Counted from the first letter of the stretch, positions 1 to 12,785 are shown. The stretch is DNA of 64,000 nucleotides from Epiperipatus broadwayi (GCA_028023455.1 JAQFVV010012531.1:556001-620000); one strand, 5' to 3'. Notes: a model not told the origin generated them from the letters alone. Made by a program: numbers and translations.

Positions 1-1231
1 GATAGATAGGTTCCTCAGAAAACACACGCAAATGAAATCGCACAAAAATAGGCGTAACTTACATTGAAAAAGGGGGGATGTGGTCTGTGATTTTTCAAAA
101 TTCGCATAAAAGCAAAGCACCAATGTAAAATTACTTTAAAATTCGCACAAAAAAAAAAAAATAAGGAAATAAAATATGACTAATAAAAAATTTCAAATTT
201 GAAAAAAATTGATACAAGACAAACTTTTTTAAACTATAATATTTAATTTTATTCAAAATAATATATTTTTATGCATAATTTACAGTACAGTAATTTACAT
301 TTTTTAATACACATTTTAATTATTATTGCTATTTGCTGAAAAACACGTTCGTTTGCAAACAACTAGCGCCAACTTCACACTCATGTTGTGTCAATGGTTT
401 TCTGGTGACAACGTAATTAGTAATTAATTTTTGAGACGATGATTTTATTAATTGTTTATGAGACTAACAACTAAAAATTAAATTCTTATTTTTGTCTTTA
501 ATTTTCAATTCCGTTTAAAAATCAAATTTCACATCACATTAATTTCAAGTCGCTGTAAGTAATTTTTAAATTGTTAATTACAATTAAAAATCAGATTTTA
601 ATTTTTAATTGTCAAATTTAATTGTGCCCACTGCTATTACTCACCTTTTAAAACTAAACTTGTGGACACTAAATGATTAATAATTGATTACATTCTTTTT
701 TAAAAAGCAAAAACAGAATGTGATTTAAAATGCAAAATTAACACGCACAATGTTTGAACAAATTTACATTATAATCTTGTAAAATTTAATGTGTGTATAC
801 ATAAAATGTGGAAATTATGATTTTAATTTCATTATTGCGTAAAATCTTACTATTATAAAGCACTGAAAATATTGAAATTACTAAGATGAAAGTCGAATTC
901 CAATACTTTCAATATAATGTAAGTGCGCGAAATTTATTATTTAAAGTAATAGCGCATTATCGGAGTTCGACTTCCGGTGAAACCTGAATCGTGTAACTTC
1001 AAAATCATGTTAAATAAGTCCACATAAAAAGAGACCCTGGTGTATTTCAGTCATAACTGATGTCACATTCAGTCACCCCACAAAATATAGTAATGCAAAT
1101 GTTACTTAAATACCATCATAATGTTCAATATGATTATAAAGTTTGAACATGATTTTAGTGATAATTGATGTACTCAGTTATCGAAAACAAAACTTCTACA
1201 ATGATAATTTCTTCTTAACTCTTTCTTCTAG
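1..1231. other. AT-rich noncoding stretch
   Basis: Very AT-rich sequence with many stops in all frames. I see no gene, repeat or RNA that I can support. It ends in a pyrimidine tract and AG (1230-1231) that may be the acceptor of the exon candidate that follows. Confidence 0.5.
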
Positions 1232-1391
1232 GTATAAATTTAAATCAGTACATGATTTTGTACAAACAAAAATGATAAAATGGCCTACAAATGTATTATT
1301 GCACAGCAAAGGACTCTCTAACAGCTTTCAAGCTTTCGTATTGGCAGATGCTGAGGTTTTAAGTGGATGTATATCCTGTTTAACTCCCTCA
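1232..1391 (+). CDS. Candidate internal coding exon, product unknown
   Basis: A strong pyrimidine tract ending in TTCTAG precedes 1232, and a good donor (TCA, then GTAAGA) follows 1391. Only one of three frames is open across the 160 bases; the other two hit stops early. That frame enters with one base of a split codon and leaves on a codon boundary. It encodes about 53 residues of mixed composition (for example HDFVQTKMIKWPTNVLL). I recognise no domain. Its exit phase does not match the entry phase of the cysteine-rich exon at 2103, so if both are real an exon lies between them or they belong to different transcripts. Confidence 0.35.
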
Positions 1392-2102
1392 GTAAGAATA
1401 ACAGCTAGTCCATTTATTGACCCATATTATAATTAACTGAATTAATAGGCTCGATATGTGAAAGAAAAATACTAAGTCTAATTAGAACCTAAAAAAATTC
1501 AAGATTTACTCAGTTTATGCTCGAACTCATGAGATTCATGTATTTTGAATATACTGCTTATAACAAAATATTTGTTTTTATGCAAACTATAGCAATATTA
1601 ATTTTTTTATTTTGTCTCATCAGTTTGGATTGAATCTATTAAAAATGAAAATCTAGATATTATCACAGCCCTTGATTTTTTTAATTTATACATTATATGA
1701 TAAATAAGAGTAGCTTGACTCAATATATTACTCTTTATCATAATCTTGAGCAATCAGTGATTAACATATGATTACTCAAGCTTGCTACAGATGGTACGAG
1801 ATTATAGAACTGTCTGGTTTTATTTTCCAGATAATTAAATAAAATAAAGGAAATGCTAATCTCCTCAGGATGCTCTTATTTGGAAAATATTTTTTTTCTG
1901 ACTTTTATTGATACTTATTGAACAATAATTGAACATTTTTGTTTAACTTATATGTACTTGAAAAAAAAAGAGGAGTTTAAATCTAAGCTTCTATATAAAT
2001 ACAAAAACAGCTTATTAGATAGTATTATTATAACTTTATACGTTATTTGTATATTTTTTTTATATTTATAAGTTAATTTTATGTTTCACTATTTAATTTT
2101 AG

Positions 2103-2304
2103 CTAGTGTGTGTGATCTCTATTGTCCCTGTGGTATTGATCCTAATCAAAGATGTGGTTGTCTGTCACCTGTCTGCAAATGTGGTTTTTCCAATGAAGAT
2201 TCATGTAAATGCCGTCCATGTGTTCAGTGCAATATATTCTGTCCCTGTGGTTTCGCTGATGAGAACAGTTGCAAATGTAAACCATGTTTAGAACCTACTG
2301 ACTG
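2103..2304 (+). CDS. Candidate cysteine-rich exon (repeated CPCG / CKC motifs)
   Basis: An acceptor-like ATTTTAG precedes 2103 and a donor-like GTAAAA follows 2304. In the frame starting with the codons for SVCDLYCPCG, the exon encodes about 67 residues with some 18 cysteines in repeating blocks: CPCGIDPNQRCGC, CKCGFSNEDSCKC and CPCGFADENSCKCKPC. The period is about 18-20 residues and the Cys-X-Cys pairs recur, as in metal-binding or antistasin-like small cysteine-rich repeats. The exact family is not clear to me. One alternative frame is also open but is a valine-rich shadow. Entry phase is 1 and exit phase 2. Joining directly to the exon at 5810 would create TGA at the junction and end the protein there. 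Confidence 0.45.
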
Positions 2305-3682
2305 GTAAAATCTTTTCATATGATTTTTTTTATTTTATATAATTTTAAACTTATATGTTTCTTGTCGAAAGGCAGTTTTATTACTTCAAATAATCATTTA
2401 GAACTGCCGTCATGAATAAACATTTAATATATTCAACGATAATTTTCTAATATAAATACTATAACAATTATTTTATAATTATAAAATAATTGTTATAGTA
2501 TTTATTATTGGGAGTTTGTTGTAAAGCAATAATTTTAATGAGTTGTAAAATTAATATATACTTAACCATAAATTATAAATATACACTCATCCCAATGCAT
2601 TCCTTTTTTTAAAAATGAAAAAATGTATTCTCACAACAATTAATATTTCAGTCAAATAATAGATTAAATAAATCCAAAGCATTACTATTTCTAAGTATTA
2701 ACATATTTAAATGGTTATTGCCTGGTTACATCTTAGCTGAAAATTTTTAGATAAATAACAAAAATGTCTGCTAATAAATAATTTATTCCTTGTGAGAGAA
2801 TCATATTTTCTTGACAAAAATATTTAGGAATTTGAAATTTGTCTAGTTTTCACACATATAAATTATTTATATCTGATTTACAGTTCTTGTGTAATTTAGA
2901 ATGTCATGCTAAAAGCAGTTCACTTTTATGTTGAGATGAGTTTTTAAAAAAATTATATCTAGATTGCATAATTTCAGCCTATGTTTGTAAATGGTTGTTG
3001 AATGCTTACATCTTAAATATTTCTAAATAATTGTAAGGAAATGCCCATATAATTTAAGTATTTACAACTTAAAAGCATGCAAATCTATTAATTACACACA
3101 AACACAGTAAATATAGATATATCTGTATGTACAATAGAAAATTTTCATAGACTTTGTAGATGGATTTCCAAATATCTTATTTGTTAACTTGTGGAAGTAT
3201 TTGAAAACATTATTTTAAACTTTCATACATAGAAAGTATTATTGTCTGAACACCTTCCTTTATTTAAAAATCTGGAAATAGATAGAAACAGAATTTCCTT
3301 TTGGCTCAAGTAATTCAAATTCTGTTGCTATATAAATCCAGATTTAATTATATACTTGTTTAGTTATATCTTGGCTGAACTCTGGTTAAAAAAAAATCAT
3401 ATTAAACTTTTAACAACTTCATATGTGTGTAATGTGAGTGTAGGTTAGTGGTTTGTATTTGTATAAATAAAATAAAAAAATTAGCTAAAATTCAGAAATC
3501 TTATTATATATGAATTATTAACTTAAAATAGCCTAGTTTAGATGTATTTCAAGTGATGGTTTACATCCACTGGGAAAATTGATTTCACGTTTGTCATTTT
3601 GTTTATTTTAATGCTGTAAGAAAAGTTTAAGTTTGCTGAAATATTTGCCTATATACATTTGTATAAAAAAGATAAATAATCT
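2305..3682. other. AT-rich noncoding DNA (possible intron)
   Basis: No coding potential seen. It contains the perfect palindrome listed separately. If the flanking plus-strand exons belong together this is part of an intron that continues to 5809. Confidence 0.4.
2452..2505. repeat. 54-bp perfect palindrome with no loop
   Basis: Two 27-base arms around a centre between 2478 and 2479 are exact reverse complements. The left arm includes ACTATAACAATTATTTTATA. It is almost pure AT and could extrude as a cruciform. No TIR or target duplication was recognised around it. Confidence 0.9.
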
Positions 3683-4172
3683 CCAATATTAGCATTTTTA
3701 GCTGAGCCAGCACTCATCAGTTGGTCATCTCCTACATGTATATATAATCAGTTCTCAGTTTATATTAAGATAGCAAATCTTTAAACTTTAATGGTCAGAC
3801 TTCAATCTTCTCCAATCTCCAACTCTTCAGCTATCCATATCATTGAAAATCTGATAATGGCATGTTCAAAGGCCTTGTTTTTCCTTGTCTGACCATTCCT
3901 CTTCTGTGTATTTAAATGGGCTTAAGATCCTGCATGTGAGGGGGTCAGAATAACTTATGGTCAATATGGGTATGACAACAAAATTGGCAAACAAGATCTC
4001 TGAACATGCCATCATCAGATCAATGATATAGATGACTGAAAAGATGGAGAAGATTAAAGCCTGACCATTAAAGTTTGAAAATTTGCTATCTTAATATGAA
4101 TTGATCACTGATTATGATTATGTATGGGAGATGATGATCTGGATCAACTGGTTCAGCATGAAATGCATATAT
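3683..4172. repeat. Foldback element, family FB1, copy 1
   Basis: The left arm (about 3683-3875) and right arm (about 3990-4172) are inverted copies. Shared blocks include CAGCACTCATCAGTTGGT, TTATATTAAGATAGCAAAT and the sequence around CTTTAATGGTCAGACTTCAA. The arms are clearly diverged. The spacer of about 115 bp has no ORF. The same blocks recur at 4525-4915 and at 31.1-32.2 kb, so this is a dispersed family. Confidence 0.8.
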
Positions 4173-4524
4173 TGGAGATCAATTGTCTTTTTTGCATGTC
4201 ATGGTCATGTGTAACAATTATATAAGATGGAGTAAATGACAGAAGGGAATTTGAAAGTCTGGGTTCAAATCTCCTATAATTACATCTAGCTTAAAAATAT
4301 ATACAATATACTTGTGTTTAAGGGTTATAGACTAAGGCAAGTTATCAACATAAATATTGATTAAAACCCATTATATCATAAATCAGATATGAGGATTGCT
4401 AACTGCTAATAATAAAATTAATTACTCCTTAATGGAAACATACTAATAAATCCATTCACACTTTAAAATTTAATCAGTTTTAAATTTGGTATTTAGATAA
4501 TAAAAGTCATTGTAATATAGGGCA

Positions 4525-4915
4525 TTTGAACACAGACTTTCAACCTCCCTTCAGCTATTCACTCCATCTCATACAACAGTCACACCTGACCACACACATG
4601 TGAAAAAATATAAAATGATCTCCAATAAATGTATTTCATGTTGAACCAGCACTCATCAGTTGGTCCAGATCATTATCTCCCATATATATATATATATATA
4701 ATGAGTGCTTGATTTATATTAAGATAACAAATCTTCACACTTTTTTGGACAGGCTTCAATTTACTCCAGCCTTCAACTTTTGGACCAATTGATGAGTTCT
4801 AGTTCAGCATGGAATACATATATTGGAGAGCATTTATCTTTTTCACATATGTGTGGTCATATGTATCAGTTGTATTTGATGGATCTTGAAAGTCTGTGTT
4901 CAAATCCCCTATATT
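4525..4915. repeat. Foldback element, family FB1, copy 2
   Basis: Outer inverted arms carry ACACAGACTTTCAA on the left (about 4527) and its complement TTGAAAGTCTGTGTTC on the right (about 4880-4905). Inside lie the same CAGCACTCATCAGTTGGT and TTATATTAAGATA blocks as in copy 1. A short (AT)n microsatellite sits at about 4683-4700. It is noncoding and looks like a non-autonomous foldback element. Confidence 0.75.
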
Positions 4916-5809
4916 ACATCTAGATTCCAGGTATGCAAAATATACTTGTATTTAAATATTAATAGTTATTGTATGTTATATCAGAATAGTACCAGTGAGC
5001 TCATTGCCATCTGAAAAGCATTATAGTATATTTCTATCCTAAAAAAGATGTGATTAGCTGCTTATTTTAGCATGGAATAAAAATTAATGAGTGTGTGTTA
5101 CCAGAGAATTGATTGACTAATTTGTTTAAACTTTTAATAAGCAATAATTAACTTGCATTCATTACCAGTTTAGCCATATGCTCATTTTATTTAGTAACAT
5201 AATTTAATATTTAAATCTATCTAACTATATCACCTAGTCTGCAAATAGTTGAAGAAATCTTAGCAGCAAGTAAAAGTGGGTTTTATTTCTTCATCTGTAC
5301 CCCATATTCTAAGTAGTTGGGTGTATAAATTTAAAATTAAGTTGATATTTTTTAATATGAATCGAGTGTGGTATTATGCATGTTTGAATATAAAATCAAT
5401 ATATTTTACAGAGTGACATATTTTCAAATTAAAGTTATTGTCATCAATAAACTGTTCGATTTTTAAAATTGTAAATAAGTCATGATTAGATCTGTCATTT
5501 AATGAGTAAGATTTATATGATTGTTTAAATTAATGTTTATTGTTTGTTTAAACTCAAATGCTTTGTGTTTATACAATAAATGTAGAATTCATGATGTAAA
5601 ACATACAAATTATCATTTCTGATTATGCATAAAAAATTGTAGCAACTATTTGTTTATGCCACTACTGAAAAAATATGTTAAAATTAAAATAGATCTATTT
5701 AGGGAGAAATATTTGCATATTTGCAAATCAATTTATTTATGTTGTAAGGATTAATATGTTTGAGGATACTGCATTAGTAAATTATACATATTTATTTATA
5801 TATTTTCAG
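4916..5809. other. AT-rich noncoding DNA
   Basis: No gene or repeat recognised. It ends in a pyrimidine-rich TATTTTCAG acceptor-like site. Confidence 0.4.
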
Positions 5810-5911
5810 AATACTGAAGACCAATACTTTTTACAGGAATCAGACTTCTTAAATCCAGAAGCAGTGGCAAAGACCAAGTTACAATTAATCGCTTTTTCTT
5901 CATTTGATTAA
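5810..5911 (+). CDS. Candidate 3'-terminal coding exon
   Basis: It follows a good acceptor (TATATATTTTCAG). Reading in phase 0 gives 33 codons (starting NTEDQYFLQESDFLNPEAV) and then TAA at 5909-5911, overlapping an AATAAA at 5910-5915 that could be a poly(A) signal. The sequence is less AT-biased than its surroundings. No domain is recognised, and the linkage to the upstream exons is unproven: splicing directly from 2304 gives an immediate TGA. Confidence 0.3.
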   Translation, partial: NTEDQYFLQESDFLNPEAVAKTKLQLIAFSSFD

Positions 5912-8900
5912 TAAATCAATATTTTCTTACATCTATAAATTGTATTTTTGTTGTTGCTGCTGTTGCAATTAGTATATCATCATATTTTGTAACTTATATG
6001 CATTTACATTATGTTTACCTTATCTTCAAAATTCATTTTAGTTTATATTTAAATAGTTTCCAAGTGACCATTCCATATATAAATATCAAATAAAAACATA
6101 AGTGCTATCCTATCCACATCTCCAATCTAGGCTTGTGTTAATTTTATATAGAGCCAGTAGATGTCGCTATGTATGCAATATAGATTTTTTTTTCTGTAGT
6201 TAACCAAAACATACTGAAAAGGGCAAAAATTAAAAATTGCCGAAAAATGCTTTTATATGTTGTGATTATATTACAGCTATTGTCATATATTATTTTGTTG
6301 TTATATAAAGATATTTTATTCTATATTATATCTAAGATTTATTTTTGATCTAGTTTTTGTATTATAGATTTTTTAAGTGAGAAAATATCTGGATCTTTTT
6401 TTCTAATGCACTGGCTTCTAGTAATTATTGATAATAGATGGCAGTAATAGTATAGAAAAAATACGTTTGCTCCTATAAAACATTAATGATTCCAGTGCAT
6501 GGAGGTTATATAATGATATTTGTTGATTTTAAATAACAATCTTATGCTTTATTCTATTAATTCATTTTCCAGTTATTACACACACCCATATATATAATTA
6601 TTGAAATTAAAGAAAATTTTGGGAAATATCATATAAGAAGTTTCTGCATTAAGAAATTCCTATGAGCAGTCACAGAATCCTATTTTAAGTCTTTTAAAAG
6701 ATCCTCATCCACAAACACACAAATCCTCTCTGCAGAATTATATTGTCAGAATTTGAATTAAATCCCATTAACCCTTATCAACACTAAAGCTTCCCAAAGA
6801 AATATTGTGATTCAAATAATATTGAGACTGTGTGTGAATTAAAATCTTTTCATTAGATATTTTATCAAGTAATTATCTAATCACAGTTGGCAAATTCCTA
6901 CCTGATAAAATAGAAATAAAAAGACTTCAGTCCACATATAATCTCAATATTACTTGAGACACAGCAGTTAATCAGAACATTATAGCCTTAATAAGCGTGA
7001 ATGAGTTTTCATTCAAATATTGGCAGTTTGCTGTAGAAAGAGTCTTTGTGTCTGTAGATAGGAACCTTTTAAAAAAAAATTAACACGATTTTTTTTGCCT
7101 ACAGATCATTAAAATTTCTCAACCCTGAAATCTGAAACAATCCCCCATAGACTAATACTAGCAAAAATTGTAATAAAATGCCTAGAAAAGATTTTAAATA
7201 TAGGAATATCCCTTTGACAATGAAGATCACATATATTTAAGTGACAACAGCTTTCCCAACTCACCTTTTTCAGAGTATTCCAACTGACTCAATCTAAAAT
7301 TAAAGACAAAAAGAAATAAATCCCATTCATTTTCCTTTTTAATTAATATAGCCCATTATTATGGATTTTATATAGGTTTTCCATGAGAACATGCACCACA
7401 CAAGGTATACGAATGACAGCGATCCAGGTTTATTCTGAAAGCCTGTCCAAATAGGTGTGACTGAAGGTTGTCTTACTAATAAAAATGGGCAATATCTTGC
7501 ACCACTCAAACCCTCTACATTTTGTGATTAATAATTATATTCAAACATTAAAGGGCTAGTGCAAGTGTCCATTGTTTGCTTACAGCCATCGAACATCCTT
7601 TTTACATATACCAGGTTCTGACATAAGGTTTTGTGTTTGTTTACAGTTGGAACACTTAGCTGAACTTTACCTCCTGCCCCCATTTGATTTTCGAGATGAA
7701 GCAATTAATATTTTTTAGAACTTAAAACTGTACAAACATTGAACATAATAAAATAAGTTAAAATTATACATAATTTTAATTAATAAAAAGTTAGTAAAAT
7801 AACACTATACCCCTCCCTTTTCAATTCATCCAAAATAACCTGAAAAACAATCCCTTTTAAAAAACTCACACTCTATTGTTGAAACTTTTATGTACAACTA
7901 ACTCAGATAATGAAGTTTAGAATTCTATTATGCTAATTAGAATAAAAGTTCTTTAAGTAAAAGTTTACATTTACCCTGATTGATTGGGTGTTTTACTTTC
8001 ATTATTTGGGTAATATCCTTATATGATTTCATTCTTGAAACTGTTGGTGTGAATCCTTTCTTTTGTCTCTTAATTTTTTGACATCCTCAGCTAGATAATT
8101 AAATCCATCCTTCCCATAGTTATCATTTACTTGAGTAGCTCCAGGTGTGGCTGTGAAATGTATTTCCCCAAACGGAAAGCTTTCAATTTTCTTGGTGCTG
8201 ATTAATATTATTCTTTCTTAGTAAAAGTTCTGGAGATTTTATGTATTTTTTCCAATATATATTTTTATAATCTATCTTTTCACAATATATCTAACAAAAG
8301 CAAGTTCCATAATTTATGTTTTTTCAACAAACAGGATTCACACCTACCAGTTAAATTTGCCATATCTCTAAAAAGTGAAGTCAAAACAATGTTTTTTTTT
8401 ATTATTATTTCTCTCAAATTGTAACAGTCATGCATTTTATCTTCAAGTTCTGAAAACATAAACATCCTGTTTTGTGACAGAAAAAAGAATGCAAGCTCCA
8501 TCCACACAAAGTGCCATCTCTCAAAGTCTTGAGTGTGAAATACTTTTTAATTAAAATCTGCATGATCTAGATTATCTATCAGCTATATTCACTCAATCTC
8601 ACTGTGTGATTTTTTTTGATCTCTCAAATAAAAAAATATCTCTTTTTTTTTTTTTTGTGGACTTAGAAGTGATGGGAAAAAATGACAGAGATGTTAAAAA
8701 CCATCATTTTGTAAGTATTTCCAGACCACTTTGAAAAATGAAAAACACATTTAGTCAGTGTCTTGCATCAAATGGATAATTGTTTAAAAGAGATTAATTT
8801 TATAATACTTAAAGATACTTTTTATTACAAAATTCTGATTATTTTGGGATACACTATGTGTGTGTGTATATATATATTGAACCAGATAGTATCCGTTTTA

Positions 8901-10159
8901 AAGGTTGTTTCCAAAAGAAGAACTAAGTTTTGGTTTTATTAAATTTAAAGCTATAAAGCTATTTTTAAAAAAAAATTGTTTATAAGAGTAAGTATATTGC
9001 AACACATACTTATTTAAAATAGGTCATTTAAATTTTTTTTATAGATTTGATTTTAAAATAGTTTTCTTTCACTACTTCCTGCCTTTTTTATTTTAATCAT
9101 TTCTAAGTTAATTCCAAAAGCGAAGATTTAATTTTGTGTTGTTTTTGTTTAAAATAATTTCTGGTTAGAATTCCTAATTAGTTTGAGTGGGAGATTGAGA
9201 TTTACCCTGTCTTAAGGCATAGAATTCAATAAGAAAAGTTTATGCGGCAAATTTGCATGGGTATAAATAACCCCGCAAATTTTGGGACAATAGTTTTTAG
9301 ATTATGCTACTTCAAAGTGAGATTCAATATTCATTTTCACAGTTTGATTATGCTGCTGAGATTCATACCATATTAGTAGCAGTTCAGGCATTTAATTTTT
9401 TTTAAAAATTTGCAGTTGTTAAAAGATGTTGGTTTCTTCACAAGAAGTCAAAATATACTACTGTACATTTTGTAAACTACAACATGTCTTGCTAGCTTAA
9501 CCAAATAATGAACCCATGCCTGCCAGCTGTTCTTCAATCATGCTGTAAAAGTCTAAAATAAACCAGATCCCCAAAATGCCTCTACACTTGCCACTGTAAA
9601 AGGTTGGAACATCTGAAATATGAACTTAAATAAAAGTCTGCACTCCCTGAAACTACGCAAACTTTGCTTTATCATAAGGTAAATATTTTCTTTTATTCTT
9701 TCCAGGATAAATTCTTTTATTTAAATCTCTGCTCAATCTAAAATAACTTTGTAGTCTTTATTATTATTTAAACTTCCTATTTATTCACTGTATTTGCTTT
9801 TTATTGTATTAATAATGTGGCTTGGAATCTTAGTTTTAAGATTCCAAGTTTGCTTTCAATTTCATTTATCAGAGAGTGTCTAGTGAGTTCGTATTTTTAT
9901 ATGCTTAATATATCTCTAATTTATATGCCTAACTTTTTAGAAATGCTTTAGCAGTCTTGTGTAATTTTAATTTGCTCACCTGTATTTATTTTATTGTCCA
10001 ATAATTGACTTAAAATACTGTGTTTGCACTTTTGCAAACTCCAAAATCTTTTGGCTGGTGGTTTATCATGTTTATTGTTCTGGTTTTCCATAGTTGGAGA
10101 TTTCATTTCTTCTTTTGTAGATTATGTAATATTGTAATTATAGTTTTCTCTTGTCTAAT
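5912..10159. other. Long AT-rich intergenic stretch
   Basis: No coding region, RNA gene or recognisable transposon across about 4.2 kb. A 16-bp stretch near 6154 resembles a CTCF site (see findings). Scattered short homopolymers and a short (TG)/(TA) run near 8859-8878 are present. Confidence 0.4.
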
Positions 10160-10310
10160 GGAAATCAATCATGATTGCTTTAAACATAGTATAACATACA
10201 GCAGTTCTACTGGCAATATGATATTCTTGGACCCGACACATTTTCTGGGCCAAGAAATGCTCGCCGGCACCGGTTTCATTGATTTCCTACAAGACTGTAT
10301 GTGTTTATGT
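10160..10310 (+). repeat. Unidentified repeat R10, copy 1
   Basis: A segment with a GC-richer core (ACATTTTCTGGGCCAAGAAA and following bases) is repeated 715 bp downstream. Both copies are preceded by AAATCAATCATG. Both have an open frame across the core, but the differences mostly change amino acids, so coding conservation is not supported. Not matched to a family I know. Confidence 0.6.
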
Positions 10311-10884
10311 CTGTGAAATAGAAAACTAGAATTGTTGTTCTTTATAATTTTATAAATCGCCAGCAGGAAGATAATAGTAATCTCCTTGTAAATTATAGGT
10401 GTAAGAAAGCATTTAATGTCTTAATATTTTCTACTCCTATACACTCTCTGATAAAATAACTTATAAAAATCTAGGGCATTTATATTTTGCATGCTAGATT
10501 TATATTGTCTTTACGAGTGGCTTTAAATTTTATTAGAGCACGTACTCAGAATTTGGTTTGTAAATTTATTTGTAATTATAATTATTTCATTTGCTTGAAA
10601 TGCTTGGGCAGACATAACTGGTTTTCTGATTATTTATCTGTATCCTACTAAGACCTCCAATTATTAGTCTCATCTTAGTTTTGGCCAGTCATTTGGTTGG
10701 GAATTTGCCAGTTTTAAATGTCTGTTTTTCTTATATCACAGATTTAGTATTTTATTAATTTGAAAGCATTTACATTGTAGTATTTTCTAATTTTTTATTT
10801 CATTAAATTGGAGGTGTAAATTTTTTCCCGTTTTTATATTTTATACTCCGACATATTAATCATATTTTTCTTTTGTTCTTGAGG

Positions 10885-11020
10885 TAAATCAATCATGTTT
10901 TTTTTAAATGTATTATAACATGAGCAATTCTACTGGCAATATGATGTTCTTGGACCCGATGCATTTTCCGGGCCAAGAAATTCTCACCGGCATTGGTTTC
11001 ATTGATTTATTTCAACAACA
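10885..11020 (+). repeat. Unidentified repeat R10, copy 2
   Basis: Second direct copy of the segment at 10160-10310, with core CATTTTCCGGGCCAAGAAAT. The similarity fades outward, suggesting an old tandem duplication of a unit of about 715 bp, or two insertions of one element. The 360 bases between this copy and the LINE at 11385 hold nothing I recognise. Confidence 0.6.
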
Positions 11021-11384
11021 TATTGTCTTCATATCAATGAATGGGGAAACCAGCATTGTGATAAATTCTCAGCTGAAAGAAATTTGTTCCCTCTCTTTCT
11101 AATTCACTATTAGAAAATTAGTCTGTCTGCCAGAGTGTTGAATTTTATTCTTTCTGGTACACCCCTGATATAACCTTATTTGATGTATTATAAACTTTTA
11201 TTTTATAATTTATATTCCTCACAAATAAAATTTAAAAATTGTTTAAACTTAATTTGGCTGACATTTGTCTTAGTGCTTTTATTTCTCAATTGGTCTGAAC
11301 AATATTTTGGATTTCTTGTTCCTCCCTGAGTCTAGTCAGTGCAAACCATCATCCTCATCCATTTTTTCACAATAAATAAATTTT

Positions 11385-12145
11385 CAATGTGATGTGATGT
11401 GATATACTGTAGCTTCTTAAAAGGAGTCAAGAATCTCTCAACAATTATGCCCAGAGAAACCTGTTAGCCACTTTATTTGCCATTCCCGAGTCTAAGTTTT
11501 TCCATATTCTGCTCCATCCCATTTCCACAACATAATCTTTGTCAACTCTATGGCCTTTATATCTAAATCCCCCTTGTCTTTTCCCAAACCCAGCATAAAA
11601 ACCAATAATCCACTTTCTGTATAATCACTTTTTTCATATTTATTCTTCCATAACTTCATTATATGTGCCCTTTCTGTTTTCAAGCATTTAAATTCAATTA
11701 ACAGATGTCTAATATTTTCTATTCCTTCCTTACATAATTTATAGACTAAATCACCCATATTTTTCCACTTACATGTTTATTCTCTTGTTGCTAAAGATCC
11801 CATTCAAGCCTTAAACAATAAATTACTTTCCTTACTATTATCATATATTAACTCGCACCTAATATTCTGTTTATTTCTATATATATTTAAACTTTTTTTA
11901 CTCTCCATACTATTTCTCCATCTCTCTAACTCCCTATTCTTTATTAATAAATCTATTCTTTTATCCCATTTCTTACTACTATAACACTCAAAAATCCTCC
12001 TAACACAATCATCCCATTTTTTGTACAAATACAGTATACTGATATAAATTCTTTATCCAAATCTTTTGCATACTGCATTACCTTTCTCATTCATCTTGTT
12101 ACCTGCCCTTCATTCATAACCCAATTAAATACTATTTTGGCTATT
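11385..12145 (-). mobile_element. LINE family 1, copy A (5'-truncated 3' end)
   Basis: A minus-strand copy of the last 0.75 kb of LINE family 1. It contains the region upstream of the C-terminal zinc finger (11804-12028) and the finger itself (11492-11758). There the pattern C-x2-C...H-x4-C reads LCKEGIENIRHLLIEFKC, with the last-but-one cysteine region altered relative to copy B (IECKC). It ends in an ATCACATCACATCACA tail at about 11390-11405. Its truncated 5' end at about 12145 directly abuts the tail of copy B, in the same orientation. It has stops and frame breaks and is dead. Confidence 0.85.
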
Positions 12146-12248
12146 CTGTGATGTGATGTATTTGGCTTCTCCTTAAATGAAGGCAAGAATATCTCAGCAA
12201 TTATGCCCAGATAAACCTGTTAGCCATTTTATTTTCCATTCCCCACTC

Positions 12249-12785
12249 TTAAGTCTTCCCATATTCTTCCCCATCCCATTTCCACAACATAAACTTTGTC
12301 AATTCTATGGCCTTTATATCTAAATCCCCCTTATCTCTTCGCAAACCCAACATAAAAACTAATAACTCACTTTCTGTATAGTCACTTTGTTCATGTCTAT
12401 CCTCCCATAACTTCATTATCTGTACCCTTTCTGCTTTCAAGCATTTACATTCAATCAACAGGTGCCTAATATTTTCTATACCTTCCTTACACAATCTGCA
12501 CACTAAATTATCCATGGTTTTCCATTTACATGTATATTCTCTTGTTGCTAAAGATCCCATTCAAGCCTTAAATAATAAAATACTTTCCTTACTATTATCA
12601 TAAATTAACTCGCATCCAATATTCTGTTTACTTCTATATATATTTAAACTCTTCTTACCCTCCATACTAGTTCTCCATCTCTCCAATTCCTTATTTTTTA
12701 TTAATGCTTCTATTCTTTTATCCCATTCCTTACCACTATAACACTCAACATGTATACAAGTATACTGATATAAATTCTCTATCAA
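12249..12785 (-). pseudogene. LINE-B C-terminal region with CCHC zinc finger
   Basis: Two adjacent open stretches (12561-12785 and 12249-12560) encode the end of the polyprotein. The finger reads VCRLCKEGIENIRHLLIECK: Cys-x2-Cys, then His-x4-Cys, a pattern seen downstream of the RT in several LINE clades. It likely binds nucleic acid during target-primed reverse transcription. The stretch ends with WKWDGEEYGKT, also present in copy A. A frame break separates it from the RT. Confidence 0.8.
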
